This document shows positions 11,601 through 20,406 of a stretch of DNA of 64,000 nucleotides, piece by piece. The notes beneath the pieces were generated by a model. The model had not been told where the DNA came from. It ran no database searches and saw nothing but the letters and a program-made list of their open reading frames with translations. Position numbers and translations under genes: made by a program. The stretch is from contig NW_003314266.1 in NCBI RefSeq assembly GCF_000143415.4, positions 3,232,398 through 3,296,397 on the forward strand. The letters run 5' to 3'. The DNA is from Selaginella moellendorffii (Eukaryota; Streptophyta; Lycopodiopsida; Selaginellales; Selaginellaceae). Numbering within the stretch: the first letter of the stretch is position 1; each line of letters begins with the position of its first letter.

Positions 11601-11760
11601 CATTCCCATCGAAGACAGTCTCTACTGATACAGCAGCATTGCCTTCCCCAAGCCTTTGACAGTGTATAACAAAATTCCGATCCATAGACACAAGGGTCCC
11701 TTTTGCAACTCTCTTCCCACCATTCAAAATGTAAACCTTTTCCCCAACCCTGAAGGCCAT
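8695..11760 (-). CDS. Transposase-like protein, DDD core, intact in copy A
   Basis: An uninterrupted frame of 1,021 codons begins with ATG and MAFRVGEKVYIL. Residues 1-170 form two related segments of the type 'V.L......VA.G......LG' that resemble the plant DUF8039 fold. Residues about 230-430 are rich in Cys, His and basic residues, with CKRRCCQHADW and SKCDEC looking like metal-binding sites. The core has an Asp in IIHDKMDQ (about 475), an Asp in LQTDNAGSENKN (about 645) and acidic residues in VGHTHEDVDAMFS (about 683-687). This is the order seen in DUF7869-type, RNase-H-like proteins of plants and animals. I infer that it cuts and joins the element ends, acting in the nucleus. Two family palindromes lie within the frame (about 9942-9964 and 9999-10021). 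Copy B has the same gene with two stops. Confidence is high that this is the element's main protein, moderate that it is the transposase. Confidence 0.82.
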   Translation of the reverse strand: MAFRVGEKVYILNGGKRVAKGTLVSMDRNFVIHCQRLGEGNAAVSVETVFDGNVVAIERGEMVVGVNVVVALKNLQKKADVGDSASVTHVPSVDLKNRATWIQAKVFLNNPEGEVVAEGLATVVDPRDAVANQELGWDDIGVAILEVVDTEENSLTIRSIVRWKLRHLVFENVKHSQSNTTTTDDRTSLHGKRKYTFLKRSQRDLSNEPKRQKMAMEVRMVSTVACCKRRCCQHADWDAIEEERARYKTLSWKAARNFVYEALRSSVDASEHQVGGMVFQRGLVCMKAWRIIYGVPRSTFYRIKTEFEEQRVQQAVHGNDGTHKTKGHVVYGEAIFKRFVETCSEQQPHKTRLLEDGTRDTQQVLPSMYTKGAILEDVNRELQSNGYRKLSQSRFSRLWSNRFRDVSIGKYSSFSKCDECTAIKMALSKNSCSAQERKTLVRRRLDHNIEQRSCRTVYHNRILSMERPDSYLCIIHDKMDQKKTCLPRLNPTPKAISSSMQLPVSLFGIITHWHGAQNYGNFFVPLWGGRGANMMIASLVKHLRSLQSVQTELNGQPLHKALVDRTPYRVQLEEEQRLAVSRGAPCHPSEYVGRQIVGLSREASCHSDEVGRPVNAQPHPNEAESQGSSCGRCGLPPHLLLQTDNAGSENKNMYVFAYLAMLVAKGIFEMVTLGFLMVGHTHEDVDAMFSHLAESLRRSNVLTLPQLYDEFQNCIKGTVEAALVTEVLDFKGFVRGYIRDGFETLIGHSKPLQFHFSMRDGAPVMRYKMREWDTVWLPMDGIELFKRDPITGEPMIPQGSPRPMHPDGLKDQESIVAGIRQHIAFWKRGLVFGGESYFKRCKPLLKYWEKIISAIQNGPVVYEELEESFWPEPRAPDSSGTMSSGNAVTDNDVEDHYCGPRNKKPDSAFNPVQVCKGMVMLVRPSNKKQMIWVGRCITDAEEDAETNSFNVTVEWFKPSSGYTKDCLEKRWVLNPRDPCMRISVDNVVHGWMRKQSATITLPDHARDVARAFITRVQGEIH
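9942..10021. repeat. Two family palindromes inside the transposase frame
   Basis: GGCATGAGGCCTCACG (about 9942-9964) and GGCATGGGGCCCCACG (about 9999-10021) are versions of the dispersed palindrome. They lie in the coding region between the first and second catalytic Asp, where they encode SREASCHS and SRGAPCHP. Confidence 0.75.
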
Positions 11761-12120
11761 TCTGAAAGTGCAGAAAAGAAGTTAAGACCATACAAAAAAT
11801 GATTGGAGAATGGCCTAAATCATAACATACCAAATAGCATGAGGCCACATGCCATTATTCAAACATGCTATTGACACCCACGTGAAATTTCACATTCACA
11901 AAATTGGCATGAGGCCTCATGCCATCTTGATATACACACAGCTGCAGGCAAGTAAAAACATACATGACAATACGCTAGCCATGAAATTGCAAGGGCCCAA
12001 GATGGCATGTGGCCTCATGCCATTTCTAAATGTGGTCCTAAACCATTCCATGGTGAACATACCAGGAAGCACAAGTGCCGAATATAAGGAGGAAGCGGTA
12101 GCCACACCAAAGACAGTGCC

Positions 12121-12245
12121 GCTCGCAACACCGCAACTACTCGTAGCGCCGCTCGCAACACCGCAACTGCTCGTAGCGCCGCTCGCACAAACTGCCACTC
12201 GCATAAACTGCCGCTCGCAATGGCGCTCGCAATGCCGCAACCGCT
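12121..12245. repeat. GC-rich 30-bp tandem repeat
   Basis: Two nearly exact 30-bp units (12121-12150 and 12151-12180) contain 'gctcgcaacaccgcaact'. They are followed by degenerate copies based on GCTCGCAA down to about 12245. Copy B has the same block near 43270-43430. Confidence 0.75.
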
Positions 12246-13045
12246 TGTAGACACATAAACCACAGCTCACAACGCAGCTTACACAAGCAGCGCTCACTGT
12301 GCTCAGCAGAACCAAGAACACGGCGCACAAAAATGATAGACCTAGGAATGAGTTCGAGAATTCAAAAATAACACACGCTTGAACGTCACATCAAATCCTT
12401 TGACAAACCAGATCTTATGATTCCTCTGACAAATTTCAAACTAAGTAGCTTCTAGACTTTGCTGTCGGAGGTTGAACTTTGTCACATCATGTCCTTGCCT
12501 CGATCCAGCTGTGCTATGTCAGTGATTCGAACTTTGCCATGCCGTGTCAGCAATCCGCACCAAGATTATTCGCCGTGTAAAGGAATAATTATGCTGTGTG
12601 TGTACGTCCATTTATGGCAATATAAGGCCACATGCCATTCAAAGAATAATGCTAGTCGAGCATTTTTTGGTGCATTTTTGGGTTCAAAATTGCATGAGCC
12701 CATACGCTATAAAGTTTACCTGTACCAAAAATAGAAACAGCTTTATTTACTTGGGAATTTAAGTGGTTGAGGCATTTTTAAACTTACAAACATATGCCCT
12801 ACTTACATTCCTTTGGTTGCTTAAAATTCAAAAATATTATAAACCTTTCTTTTTGCATTTTCAATGTTTTCAATTATGGTTTTTGATTTTCGCAGGACCA
12901 GCCTAGCAATCTATTTGCATCCCGTCATGTTTATAGCTAGCTTTCGTTTGTCCCCTTCGCTAGCCTGAGATACATCTGCTCGGCATCTGCCTCTTACAGC
13001 ATTTGCCCAGAAAGGGCATCTTTCTTCACGCAGCATTTGCCACAT

Positions 13046-13070
13046 GTTTAGGGTTAGGGTTTAGGGTTTA
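13046..13070 (+). repeat. Interstitial telomere-type repeat
   Basis: A run of about 3.5 units of the plant telomere motif TTTAGGG, with one TTAGGG unit, lies in the middle of copy A. Copy B carries the complementary CCCTAAA runs twice, at about 41594-41620 and 42466-42497. Confidence 0.8.
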
Positions 13071-14565
13071 GCAATTCAGTAGCTTGATAAACATGCAAAT
13101 ACAGAACTTGATGCAAAATCCTTTGATATGTCACAATGCCCCTAGGACCATAAACACATTTCAATAGAGAGGGTCCTTTCATTTCATAACTCCTTACGTA
13201 GATCTTGGTGAAACTAGAGTTAGTGAAGTTGGTTTCTTGTGATCCCGCATCTGATTGTGATGTCCCTTTGCAGTGTCAATGGAAAGGTCAATGCACACCA
13301 AACTGTAGAATCTTGGAGCAAAATAACGGTCGGATCTATGGCAAATGCCCCTGAAACATTGTAAGGCTCGTGTGGTCTCATGTGGTGTCCGATCGAGATG
13401 CTTCTTTGCAGGGTCATCAAAAGAATATTGTATACCATTCTGTAAAATCTAGTTGCGATCTAACGGTTGGATCTCCAGAAAACTCAAAACAATCTTGCGC
13501 GTGTTAGAATATTCTAGGAATATACTCCTATGTGCTCCTGAAAATGGCATGCGACCCCACGCCATTCAAGAGATAACGCCAGATGACGCCGAGCATTTTT
13601 TGATGCATTTTTTGGGATCAAAATTGCATGAGCCTACACGCTTGAACGTCACATCAAATCCTCTGACAATTTATTTAGCTGAACATCTGGCATTTTTGGA
13701 AATACAAGATGCTTTGGAATATCCAATCATGCATGGTATAAATATAGCGAGTGGTATTAAATGATATCCCAATCATGATCTTTCTATTGGATTTCGCGTG
13801 CATGCAGTCCGAGGAATGATGATGTTGCGGATTTCTTTTGGATTTCACGTGCATGCATGCGCGCAGCGATCCAGAAATTAATGGTGGCGCCCAAGTTCGA
13901 GGAATGATGATGTGGCGGGATTACCAACCGTCGTGACATTTCGCGCGTGTGAGGTTAGGTTTTGCATTTTGCTTCGTACTCGCACTCGCACACTCGTGCT
14001 CGCATCGCGCTCCCACTTCTCTATAGGTTTCTCGTGTGCATCAGCGTCCACTCGCGCTTGCATCACACTCGCGCTCGCATCGTGCTCGTGTGCATCGGCG
14101 TCCACTTCAAGACACACCCAATTTGTAACTTCGCCGCCAACTCTGCCGCCCACTCCACGCAGCCCACTTGGTGTCCCGGGAGATTTCAGCGCCACTCTCC
14201 AGCTGTAAGTGGCAGAGTAGCCTTGCTGCTACGATCCGCTGCACACACAGTGCACATTCGCCAGCGAGTCCGGTTGTCACGCCTCCATTCGGCTTCAAAT
14301 GGTAAGTCTTTTAGGCCAAGTAGAAAATGGCATGAGGCCACATGCCATTCAGTAGCAACATTGGCATGCACCGATTGGGCTCTCGAGTGCAGTCCGGTTA
14401 TAAATGGCGTGTAGCCTCACGCCATCTTAGGATGCAGCCTCATGACATCTGATGCAGTGGTGAATGGCGTGTGGCCTCACGTTATTTCCAGCTGCTAGCT
14501 TTTCATCTGTCAGCTCTAATTGTTGTGCATTTCTGAATAAGTGAGGAATTGCGTTCTTCTTCCAG

Positions 14566-17094
14566 CCACTGTCAATGTGGATGCAGAGAAGGGGGAGGAG
14601 CTCACCAGTTGGACTTTCGAGATGGAAGGCGAGGATCTAAGGCTGTACAACACAGATGGTGGGAGAAAAGAATGCATGGGGATCCTCATCCAAGTGACAG
14701 ACACTCCATGCAGTTCCATGCAAGAATATGGACTGGCACTTGTGGTAGAGACAGCGTCCGCCTTCAAGATCCACCTTACACATCCTAGCGGCTTCCCGGA
14801 GGGGGCCAGCGGCTATGAGGAATTCCTAGAGGGAGCTAGGGAGAGGTTGTCCAGGAGGCCCACAATTTCAAAGACGCTGCGGGTCTATAAAGATCACATG
14901 GAATCCACGGACCTCACCTACGGCGATGTTCAAAAACTATATTCCAACATTGAGCCGTTGAGAGTGCCTCCAGTTCACGAAGCGAAGGGGAAGGGGGTCG
15001 ATCTGGAAACTACCCCAAAGCAGAAAAGGGTGGTCAAGCTCAAGCCGACGTCCGACTCTCCTCCAAAAAAGAAGCTACTCGGTGATGCCATTGCCTCGGG
15101 TTCGAACACTACACCCACCAAAAAGAAGAGCCGCAAAGAGCAGAAAGAGCAAGAAGAGGCAGCAAAAATCGTCGCAGATAATAGTACTTGTTACTATTCC
15201 AACAAAGTATATACAATCAACGTGAGCCGTATCGACATCCAAAGCAAATACAACCACAGGCTAGTATCTGATGAGTGGGTGGAGAAACTGAAGCAGAAGA
15301 TGCTGGCAAGTCCAGTAACACCCGACATCGCAGACGTGATCCCCTACTACCGAACAATGAAGGGCGAGACGAGGTTTCCAGACTTGATCAATAGGAAGGT
15401 GTTGGACAATCAGAACATCCGGTTCTATGCCGTCTCCGGGCAGCATTCTAGCTTGGCGATGCAAGAGATAGTTGTGGATATTATGGTGGGCGAGGAGGTG
15501 AAGAAAGTCTTCAAGACAAGAGTTGTCCGCCTGATAAAAGGCAACTCGCCCCTCCGATCTATCATATACATCTCCCACGCGCAGAATGTCAAGCAAGAAA
15601 CGTGCTACAAATCGGGTTTGCACGAGACATTGGCACGAACACGGAAGCTCTGGGTTCAACTGAAGAAGCCACAAAAACCAGGACAAGGACGTGCACTAGC
15701 AACTAGCGCCTGGCAGGTAAGCCTCGTTGCATGTGGCATAGCATGTGGCCTCACGCCATTTCCATTGCAGGAATTCTCGAGTCTTCTCTTGAAAACACTG
15801 GGGGTCAATGACACACTCAGCATCCATAACATTCTACTCGCGACAAAAGTTGTTTTTGACAAATGGGTAGATGTGCTGAGGAGGTACCATGACGGGGAGT
15901 TGCTAAACTCAATGGGTGTGGAGGACGGCCGGAAGCCCAATGATTTGAAGCTCAACGCCTTGCATTTCTCGCGGTCTCTAGACGACGACGACCTTCTGAC
16001 AGTGGCTAATGCTCTTCTACGTGGTGAGGTAGTCTTCAACAAGACCAAAATGACTCCCGGCCATATTGTGACATACGAGGACTTGTGCACGACTCTGAGA
16101 GCTCGTGCGCTATTGAAGGATTGGATCTTCGAGCAAGTGGCCGTGGAGAGGGTGAGCATCGACACCACGCAAGAGATGATGGAAGCGCTGGATTTGTCAA
16201 ATGAAGACATCGACGGGTACGTGAAGGGGGCCCCCAAGTTCATCGATCTGCTGCGGGATGCCACAAAAAGTAAAGCTGAGAAGTTGGATCAGTATCCAAA
16301 TTTCATTAAGATTGATGTCGACCGCCGGCTTCAGAAACAGCTCGACCCCGCAGCAGAGGCCTATCGAGAACCTTACCGGGTATACTTGAATTCGGATGAG
16401 GATCAAAGGTGGAGGAGCATCGTTTCCCGCAGAGATGAGCAGGTCAAGAACATCTTTTGTGTGATGGACTTCACAAACGAGGAGATCACTCATGCAGACG
16501 AAGTCAGCTCCATCATTGACTTAATGGTGGGACTTGCGGAGGTGGAATCTTCAGTCCACTATATGATCTACGACTCCGAATCCTATCACAAGTTCTGGAA
16601 GGCCTTGAACGAGGTGAAGGCTCGGTTGAAAGGCAAGGAGATGCGGGAGATCCATGGGATAATGGCTAAGAAGAAGATACCGACGAATGTCCGCATCTTC
16701 ACACTCGCCCTTGTTATTGGTCCTGCAGCAGAGTGGGACTGGAGTGACTTCCCAACTTCGTTCGACAAGGCCAATCGAATTGATCTGAGGGAGGTCAATT
16801 TACCCGTGCCTGAGGAACTGAAGACGGCTATGGAGCTTTCGAATCCAAAGAAAGCTCCAGGTGCAGCATGGGAAATGCTCAGCTGGGTCTTCAACGCAAT
16901 AGCGGGTGGGTCACCTGCTTCCGACTCCAAGGGCAAATGCGTTGTCGAGTACAACTGCGGCGGACTATTCTTTCGAGCCGCACTACTCAAGGGTGTCCCG
17001 TGTGTTGCGGTGACAAACTCCATTGAAGAGGTGACTTCAATGGAGCATATAATTACAGTTGCCAAAGAAAAACAGTATCTTCTTTGCGAACCTG
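14566..17094 (+). CDS. First large exon of the giant-element gene 2: GQH (ParB/DGQHR-like) domain
   Basis: The exon probably begins after the acceptor TTCTTCCAG (14557-14565); the first in-frame ATG is at 14622. It ends at the donor CCTG/GTGAGT at 17094/17095. It includes a 54-nt, frame-neutral intron-like piece (15717-15770). The first 150 codons are an unrecognised domain, followed by a Lys-rich linker (PKKKLL, PTKKKSRKEQ). Next comes a domain with YAVSGQHSSLAMQE (around 15420-15465), which resembles the GQHR signature of DGQHR/ParB-like folds, with the usual Arg replaced by Ser. After it lies a long helical region. The reading frame is open throughout in copy A. The function is unknown; DNA binding or nucleotide handling is inferred only from the motif. 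Confidence 0.65.
15717..15770 (+). other. 54-nt palindrome-bearing intron in gene 2
   Basis: It starts GTAAGC and ends CCATTGCAG, with a family palindrome (GCATGTGGCCTCACGCC) just before the acceptor. The length is a multiple of three and it has no stop, so both the spliced and unspliced forms keep the frame. The matching piece in copy B is at about 38869-38922. Confidence 0.6.
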
Positions 17095-17144
17095 GTGAGT
17101 ACGCACTTTAAGTTTAAATGTTATCTCACAAGCTCTGTATGCAG

Positions 17145-18376
17145 GAGCGTGGCCACCCCCAGATGCTGAAACGGCGTTAATAGCTACTGTTGAAGATACC
17201 CATGTTGGGCCGAGCTCACAACCTGCACAAGGTAAGGTCACGTGAGGCCTCATGCCATTTTGATTATAGATCGTTGTGAATATTCAGACACGAGGACTGA
17301 AAAGCGCACTGGTGGCGCGTCGAAGAAGGACAAACAGACAAGCAATAGGAAAAAAGGAGGTACAAATTATATTTGCAATGGCGTGTGGTCTCATGCCATT
17401 CCTTGCAGGAGACACTTCTTTAAAGGCAAAACAGGCAAGCACCAGCCAAGCTCAAACTGACAGTGGTCATAAAAAGCGAAAACAAGTTGGACAGTCGTCG
17501 GGATCAGAGGTGTTTGATTCGAAAAGGAAGAAGGGCAACGAAAAGATGATAGGTTATGCCTCGCGGTTATGGCGTGTGTGCTCATGCCATTCATTGCAGA
17601 TCAAGGGCTGAGTGAAAGCAGGGAGTCACCACCTCCTGACTCAGATTCCTATGGCCGACTCCCCTTCCCCAATCTCAATGGAGAGGTATAATGGATGAGG
17701 GATGCTTTTCAAGTCAGGGCCACGTTTTTCTCATCTCGTCGTCTTCGAAGGGTGCGAGAACGTGCAGAAACCATGTTAAGACAGTCGGGTGAGGATACGG
17801 TCCTAGGTCACGCACTAAAACAAGCTATGGATGTCTTGTATTTTGAGATGGAGACTTAGCCAGATGATTTTCCCAAGATGGTCCTGGAAGAACAAGCCAT
17901 CCAGCCTGAGTAGCCTATGGAAGAAATGCAGGAGGGGGATGAGGAGCCAGAGAAAGATAATGAGCAGGAAGAGCAGAAGGACGAAGAGGAGGACAAAGAA
18001 GAGGAGGACGAAGAAGAGGAGGACGAAGAGGACTTGGATGGTCCTCACAATGGTGACGATCACAATAACGACGACGACGATGATGACGACGATGGCCAGC
18101 CTGAGGTGGCCAAAGAGCAGCGGAGGAAGGTCATACAAGACAAACCATCAGGTAAATAATAGTACATCCATTCCTAACGTTTTACCATTTCTAACATTGT
18201 CCATGTAGGTCGCAGAGCAAATGGTAAGTAGAGATTATTCAGTTGAATTTACAAACTCTAGCCTTTAGTGTCGAGGAAGGATAGTGCCAAGCAAGGGTCG
18301 AAACGTATGTCCAATCCTTCAGAATCAGCAGTGCGCCCAAGTGATATCGGTCCTAGTTCCTCAATAGCAGTTGATG
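17145..18376 (+). pseudogene. Middle exons of gene 2 (basic then acidic linker), broken in copy A
   Basis: I trace exons 17145-17231, 17270-17359, 17409-17552, 17600-18151, 18209-18223 (a 15-nt microexon) and 18269-18376. All six junctions are phase 1 with GT/AG ends. The introns are 38-57 nt and three of them carry a family palindrome right before the acceptor. The product is first Lys/Arg rich and then strongly acidic, with long Glu and Asp tracts at 17925-18090, typical of a flexible linker. Copy A has three stops: TAA at 17689, TAG at 17857 and TAG at 17911. Copy B reads CAA, CGG and CAG there, so all are C-to-T or G-to-A changes. Confidence 0.7.
18209..18223 (+). other. 15-nt microexon of gene 2
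   Basis: GTCGCAGAGCAAATG lies between the acceptor CCATGTAG and the donor GTAAGTAG. It keeps the frame (phase 1 on both sides) and adds Gly-Arg-Arg-Ala-Asn to the chain. Confidence 0.6.
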
Positions 18377-18800
18377 GTAAATACAGTATAGTCGATTCAA
18401 TGTGCTAATGAGTTTGTTTTTAGTAGCACGGGAGGATACCATCTCAATCGAAGGGAGATATTTGGACATGCATATGGATCCACCACTGGACTCTACTTGC
18501 CTGCAAGAGTCATCAGAGCTGGTGGAGGCTACTATCCATATCAACGCCAAGCAAGCTGACCACGATCCACTTGATGCTGCCCATACCACTGAGTCGATCT
18601 TGTCCACGTATCCAACTGACGGTGACCAGGCGCCATTGGACCCGCATGAGGCCGCCCCAGCCACCGAGCCGGTCGTATCCTCATTTCCAACGGACTCAAC
18701 GTGTGCCCAATCGTCTGACTACGCGCCGTTGGAACCTCCCTACACCGCCCCTGTTGCCTGTTCGGTCATGTCCACTTTGCCAACGGAGGCACCAGCTGAA

Positions 18801-18822
18801 ATGGCGTGTGATCACACGCCAT
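18801..18822. repeat. Family palindrome in a coding exon of gene 2
   Basis: GGCGTGTGATCACACGCC is an exact palindrome extended by AT on the left and AT on the right. It encodes EMACDHTPSE in the Pro/Thr-rich region. Confidence 0.8.
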
Positions 18823-18875
18823 CGGAACCACCCCATGCCACTGTTGAGCCAATTGTACCAGAGTCTACAGCTGAA

Positions 18876-18897
18876 ATGGCATGTGCCCACACGCCAT
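18876..18897. repeat. Second coding family palindrome in gene 2
   Basis: GGCATGTGCCCACACGCC encodes EMACAHTPSD, almost the same peptide as the palindrome 75 bp upstream, so the pair gives a peptide repeat. Confidence 0.8.
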
Positions 18898-19923
18898 CGG
18901 ATGCAATTGACCCCACATTGCAGAGGAGAGTATTTCCGCCCTTCACGTTTCCTCGACCAAAACCCTCTCAACGACCATCGGGAGCACCATTCGCTAATAT
19001 TGTAGATGGTAAAATTGACTTGTATCATTTTTTATGCTGACGCATTTCATTTCAGAGTCACGGCGAAGGTACTGTATCATTTTTGATCTGAACGGTGTCC
19101 TTTTCTCCCATGAGCGTGGCTCGTCCTCGAATGTCATTGCACCCTCCAAAGCCTGCGGTCGCAAGTTGGTCAAAAGAGACAGATTCACATTAATCACACG
19201 GGAGAAACTGCGGGATCTAATAATGACCATGCGACACTTAAAACAGAGGGCCGGGTTCAATTTGCAATTGGGAGTTTGGACATCCATGATGCGCCACAAT
19301 GTATTAACGTTGCTACAGATGATGCACGATCAGACGCGAGTAATATTACCATTTGACTTTCTCCTAACGCAGGAGGATTGCTTGACTATGGTCCATGTGA
19401 GGGGTAGCAAGCCCATCTTCGTCAAGCCAGAGGCTGTAGTGATGAACCGGACTGCTAGGTCAAGTGAAATCCTCATCATCGATGACTCGCCGATTAAAAC
19501 TGCAGCGAACACGCACACATATGCAGTGCACCCCATCTTTTGCAGTATGGAAACTAGGGAGAAGAAACCGTATGTTCTGGGGGACCTTGCAAAACGGCTT
19601 GGAGCGATGGTGATAGAGAACCGGCCAGTCCAGGAGGTGGAACGGTATATCAGAAGCCATTTGATCGGACAGACACCAGTCATCATTTATGGCATGTATA
19701 TTGTCTAGCCAAGCACTATCCGCATCTCCATAATCTGCTAAACCGGATGGGTTCTTCGACCACTGAACATGAGCGTGGACGTATTAGAGAAGAGATGGCA
19801 TTACTATTGGGTTTAAATCCTGATAGTGTGGAGAGTGATGAAAATCCAAGATTATTGTATAGGCGTTGGAGGCAAAAAATAACAGTCTGAGATGGCATGT
19901 ATTTATTTAAAAATGTAACTTAT

Positions 19924-19946
19924 TATGGCATGGGGTTCCATGCCAT
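19924..19946. repeat. Family palindrome downstream of gene 2
   Basis: GGCATGGGGTTCCATGCC lies about 35 bp past the stop of the phosphatase exon. A further half-matched copy is at about 20215-20236, near the right end of the element. Confidence 0.8.
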
Positions 19947-20308
19947 TGTATTAATATCAGAAGACAATTCTTTGAGAGGATTTGCATTATACTAGAAGTG
20001 TTACAGCATGTTATTGGAAGTCTACGAAGTTGTTTTATTAATAAGGGGAAAGTAAAGATTGAATGGGGACTTGGGCTCCACCTAGACTTGGAGCAACTGA
20101 GCCAATATTAAAAGGATGGAAAGAAATTGGACGACGATGACAAGGAGAAGAGAGAGGTGAAACAATGGCAGGGGGAGGAGAAGTGATTGAGTAGACATTT
20201 CCTTGTTTAAAATAAAATGGCATGTGCCTCAATGCAGTTGAATTTTGTTATATTTATATACTATATAAAGGTTTGGAAACCTTATTTTACAAGTGGGATA
20301 ATGACAAT

Positions 20309-20332
20309 TCCCACTTTAACGAAATAGAGCTT
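20309..20332 (-). repeat. Right terminal inverted repeat, giant copy A
   Basis: Exact 24-bp reverse complement of 7897-7920. Just inside lies an inverted sub-repeat (AAGTGGGATAATGA), unlike the direct sub-repeat of the left end. TTTT follows as the target duplication. Confidence 0.95.
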
Positions 20333-20406
20333 TTTTTTTATTTAGCTCGTTTTGATTGTTTGATTACCTTTGCCTTTTTTTCCCCCTTTTTCCTTTCTTC
20401 TTGCCA

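Larger units (their letters stand above)
11761..14565. promoter_or_regulatory. Divergent intergenic region between the two genes of copy A
   Basis: Both genes start from this 2.8-kb region, so it should hold both promoters and the untranslated 5' exons. It contains about eight family palindromes, for example at 11833-11856, 11904-11926, 12001-12024, 12612-12639, 13543-13566, 14326-14349, 14402-14426 and 14462-14486. It also has a GC-rich tandem repeat (12121-12245) and a telomere-like run (13046-13070). A probable non-coding 5' exon of the plus-strand gene ends with ATG/GTAAGT at 14301. Several short frames in the segment 13912-14414 are biased by CTCGCA repeats and I do not take them as genes. 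Confidence 0.55.
18424..19890 (+). pseudogene. FCP1-type HAD phosphatase part of gene 2, frameshifted in copy A
   Basis: Exon 18424-19008 encodes a Pro/Thr/Ser-rich region, and exon 19056-19890 the phosphatase. Motif I is FDLNGVL (about 19084), motif II GVWTSMMRHN (about 19270) and motif III IIDDSPIKTA (about 19480). These match the NLI/FCP1 HAD family that dephosphorylates Ser residues of proteins such as RNA polymerase II. The second Asp of the usual DxDxT motif is Asn here, as in some plant DLNG-type members, so activity is uncertain. Compared with copy B, copy A lacks 28 nt at about 19640, between two TGG triplets, which shifts the frame before the normal end. The stop used by copy B corresponds to TGA at 19888-19890. 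Confidence 0.8.
7897..20332 (+). mobile_element. Giant DNA transposon, copy A
   Basis: The element is 12,436 bp long with a perfect 24-bp terminal inverted repeat beginning AAGCTCTATTTCG. It is bordered by TTTT on both sides (7893-7896 and 20333-20336). The empty-site structure can be read from the related leader at 877-930. Inside are two divergent genes: transposase on minus (8695-11760) and a multi-exon GQH-domain/phosphatase gene on plus (14566-19890). A central 2.8-kb region between them is rich in palindromes. The 4-bp duplication excludes CACTA (3 bp), hAT (8 bp), Mutator (9-11 bp) and mariner (TA). It fits the Sola1/Sola2 superfamilies, which also have DDD transposases. That assignment is my inference. 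Confidence 0.93.

Noticed and set aside
11849-12330. Overlapping frames with Ala/Cys/Arg repeats in the central region
   Set aside because: Produced by the 30-bp GC-rich tandem repeat; open in both strands, no start shared between copies.
13912-14414. Short frames rich in Ser, His and Arg in the divergent region
   Set aside because: Biased by CTCGCA/CTCGTG repeats, not conserved in frame between copies A and B. A probable non-coding 5' exon is more likely.
17815-18138. Minus-strand frame rich in Val, Ile and Leu that looks like membrane segments
   Set aside because: It is the complement of the Glu/Asp tract of gene 2 and exists only because GAG, GAC and GAT read in reverse give Leu, Val and Ile codons. 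The same holds for 36500-36823.
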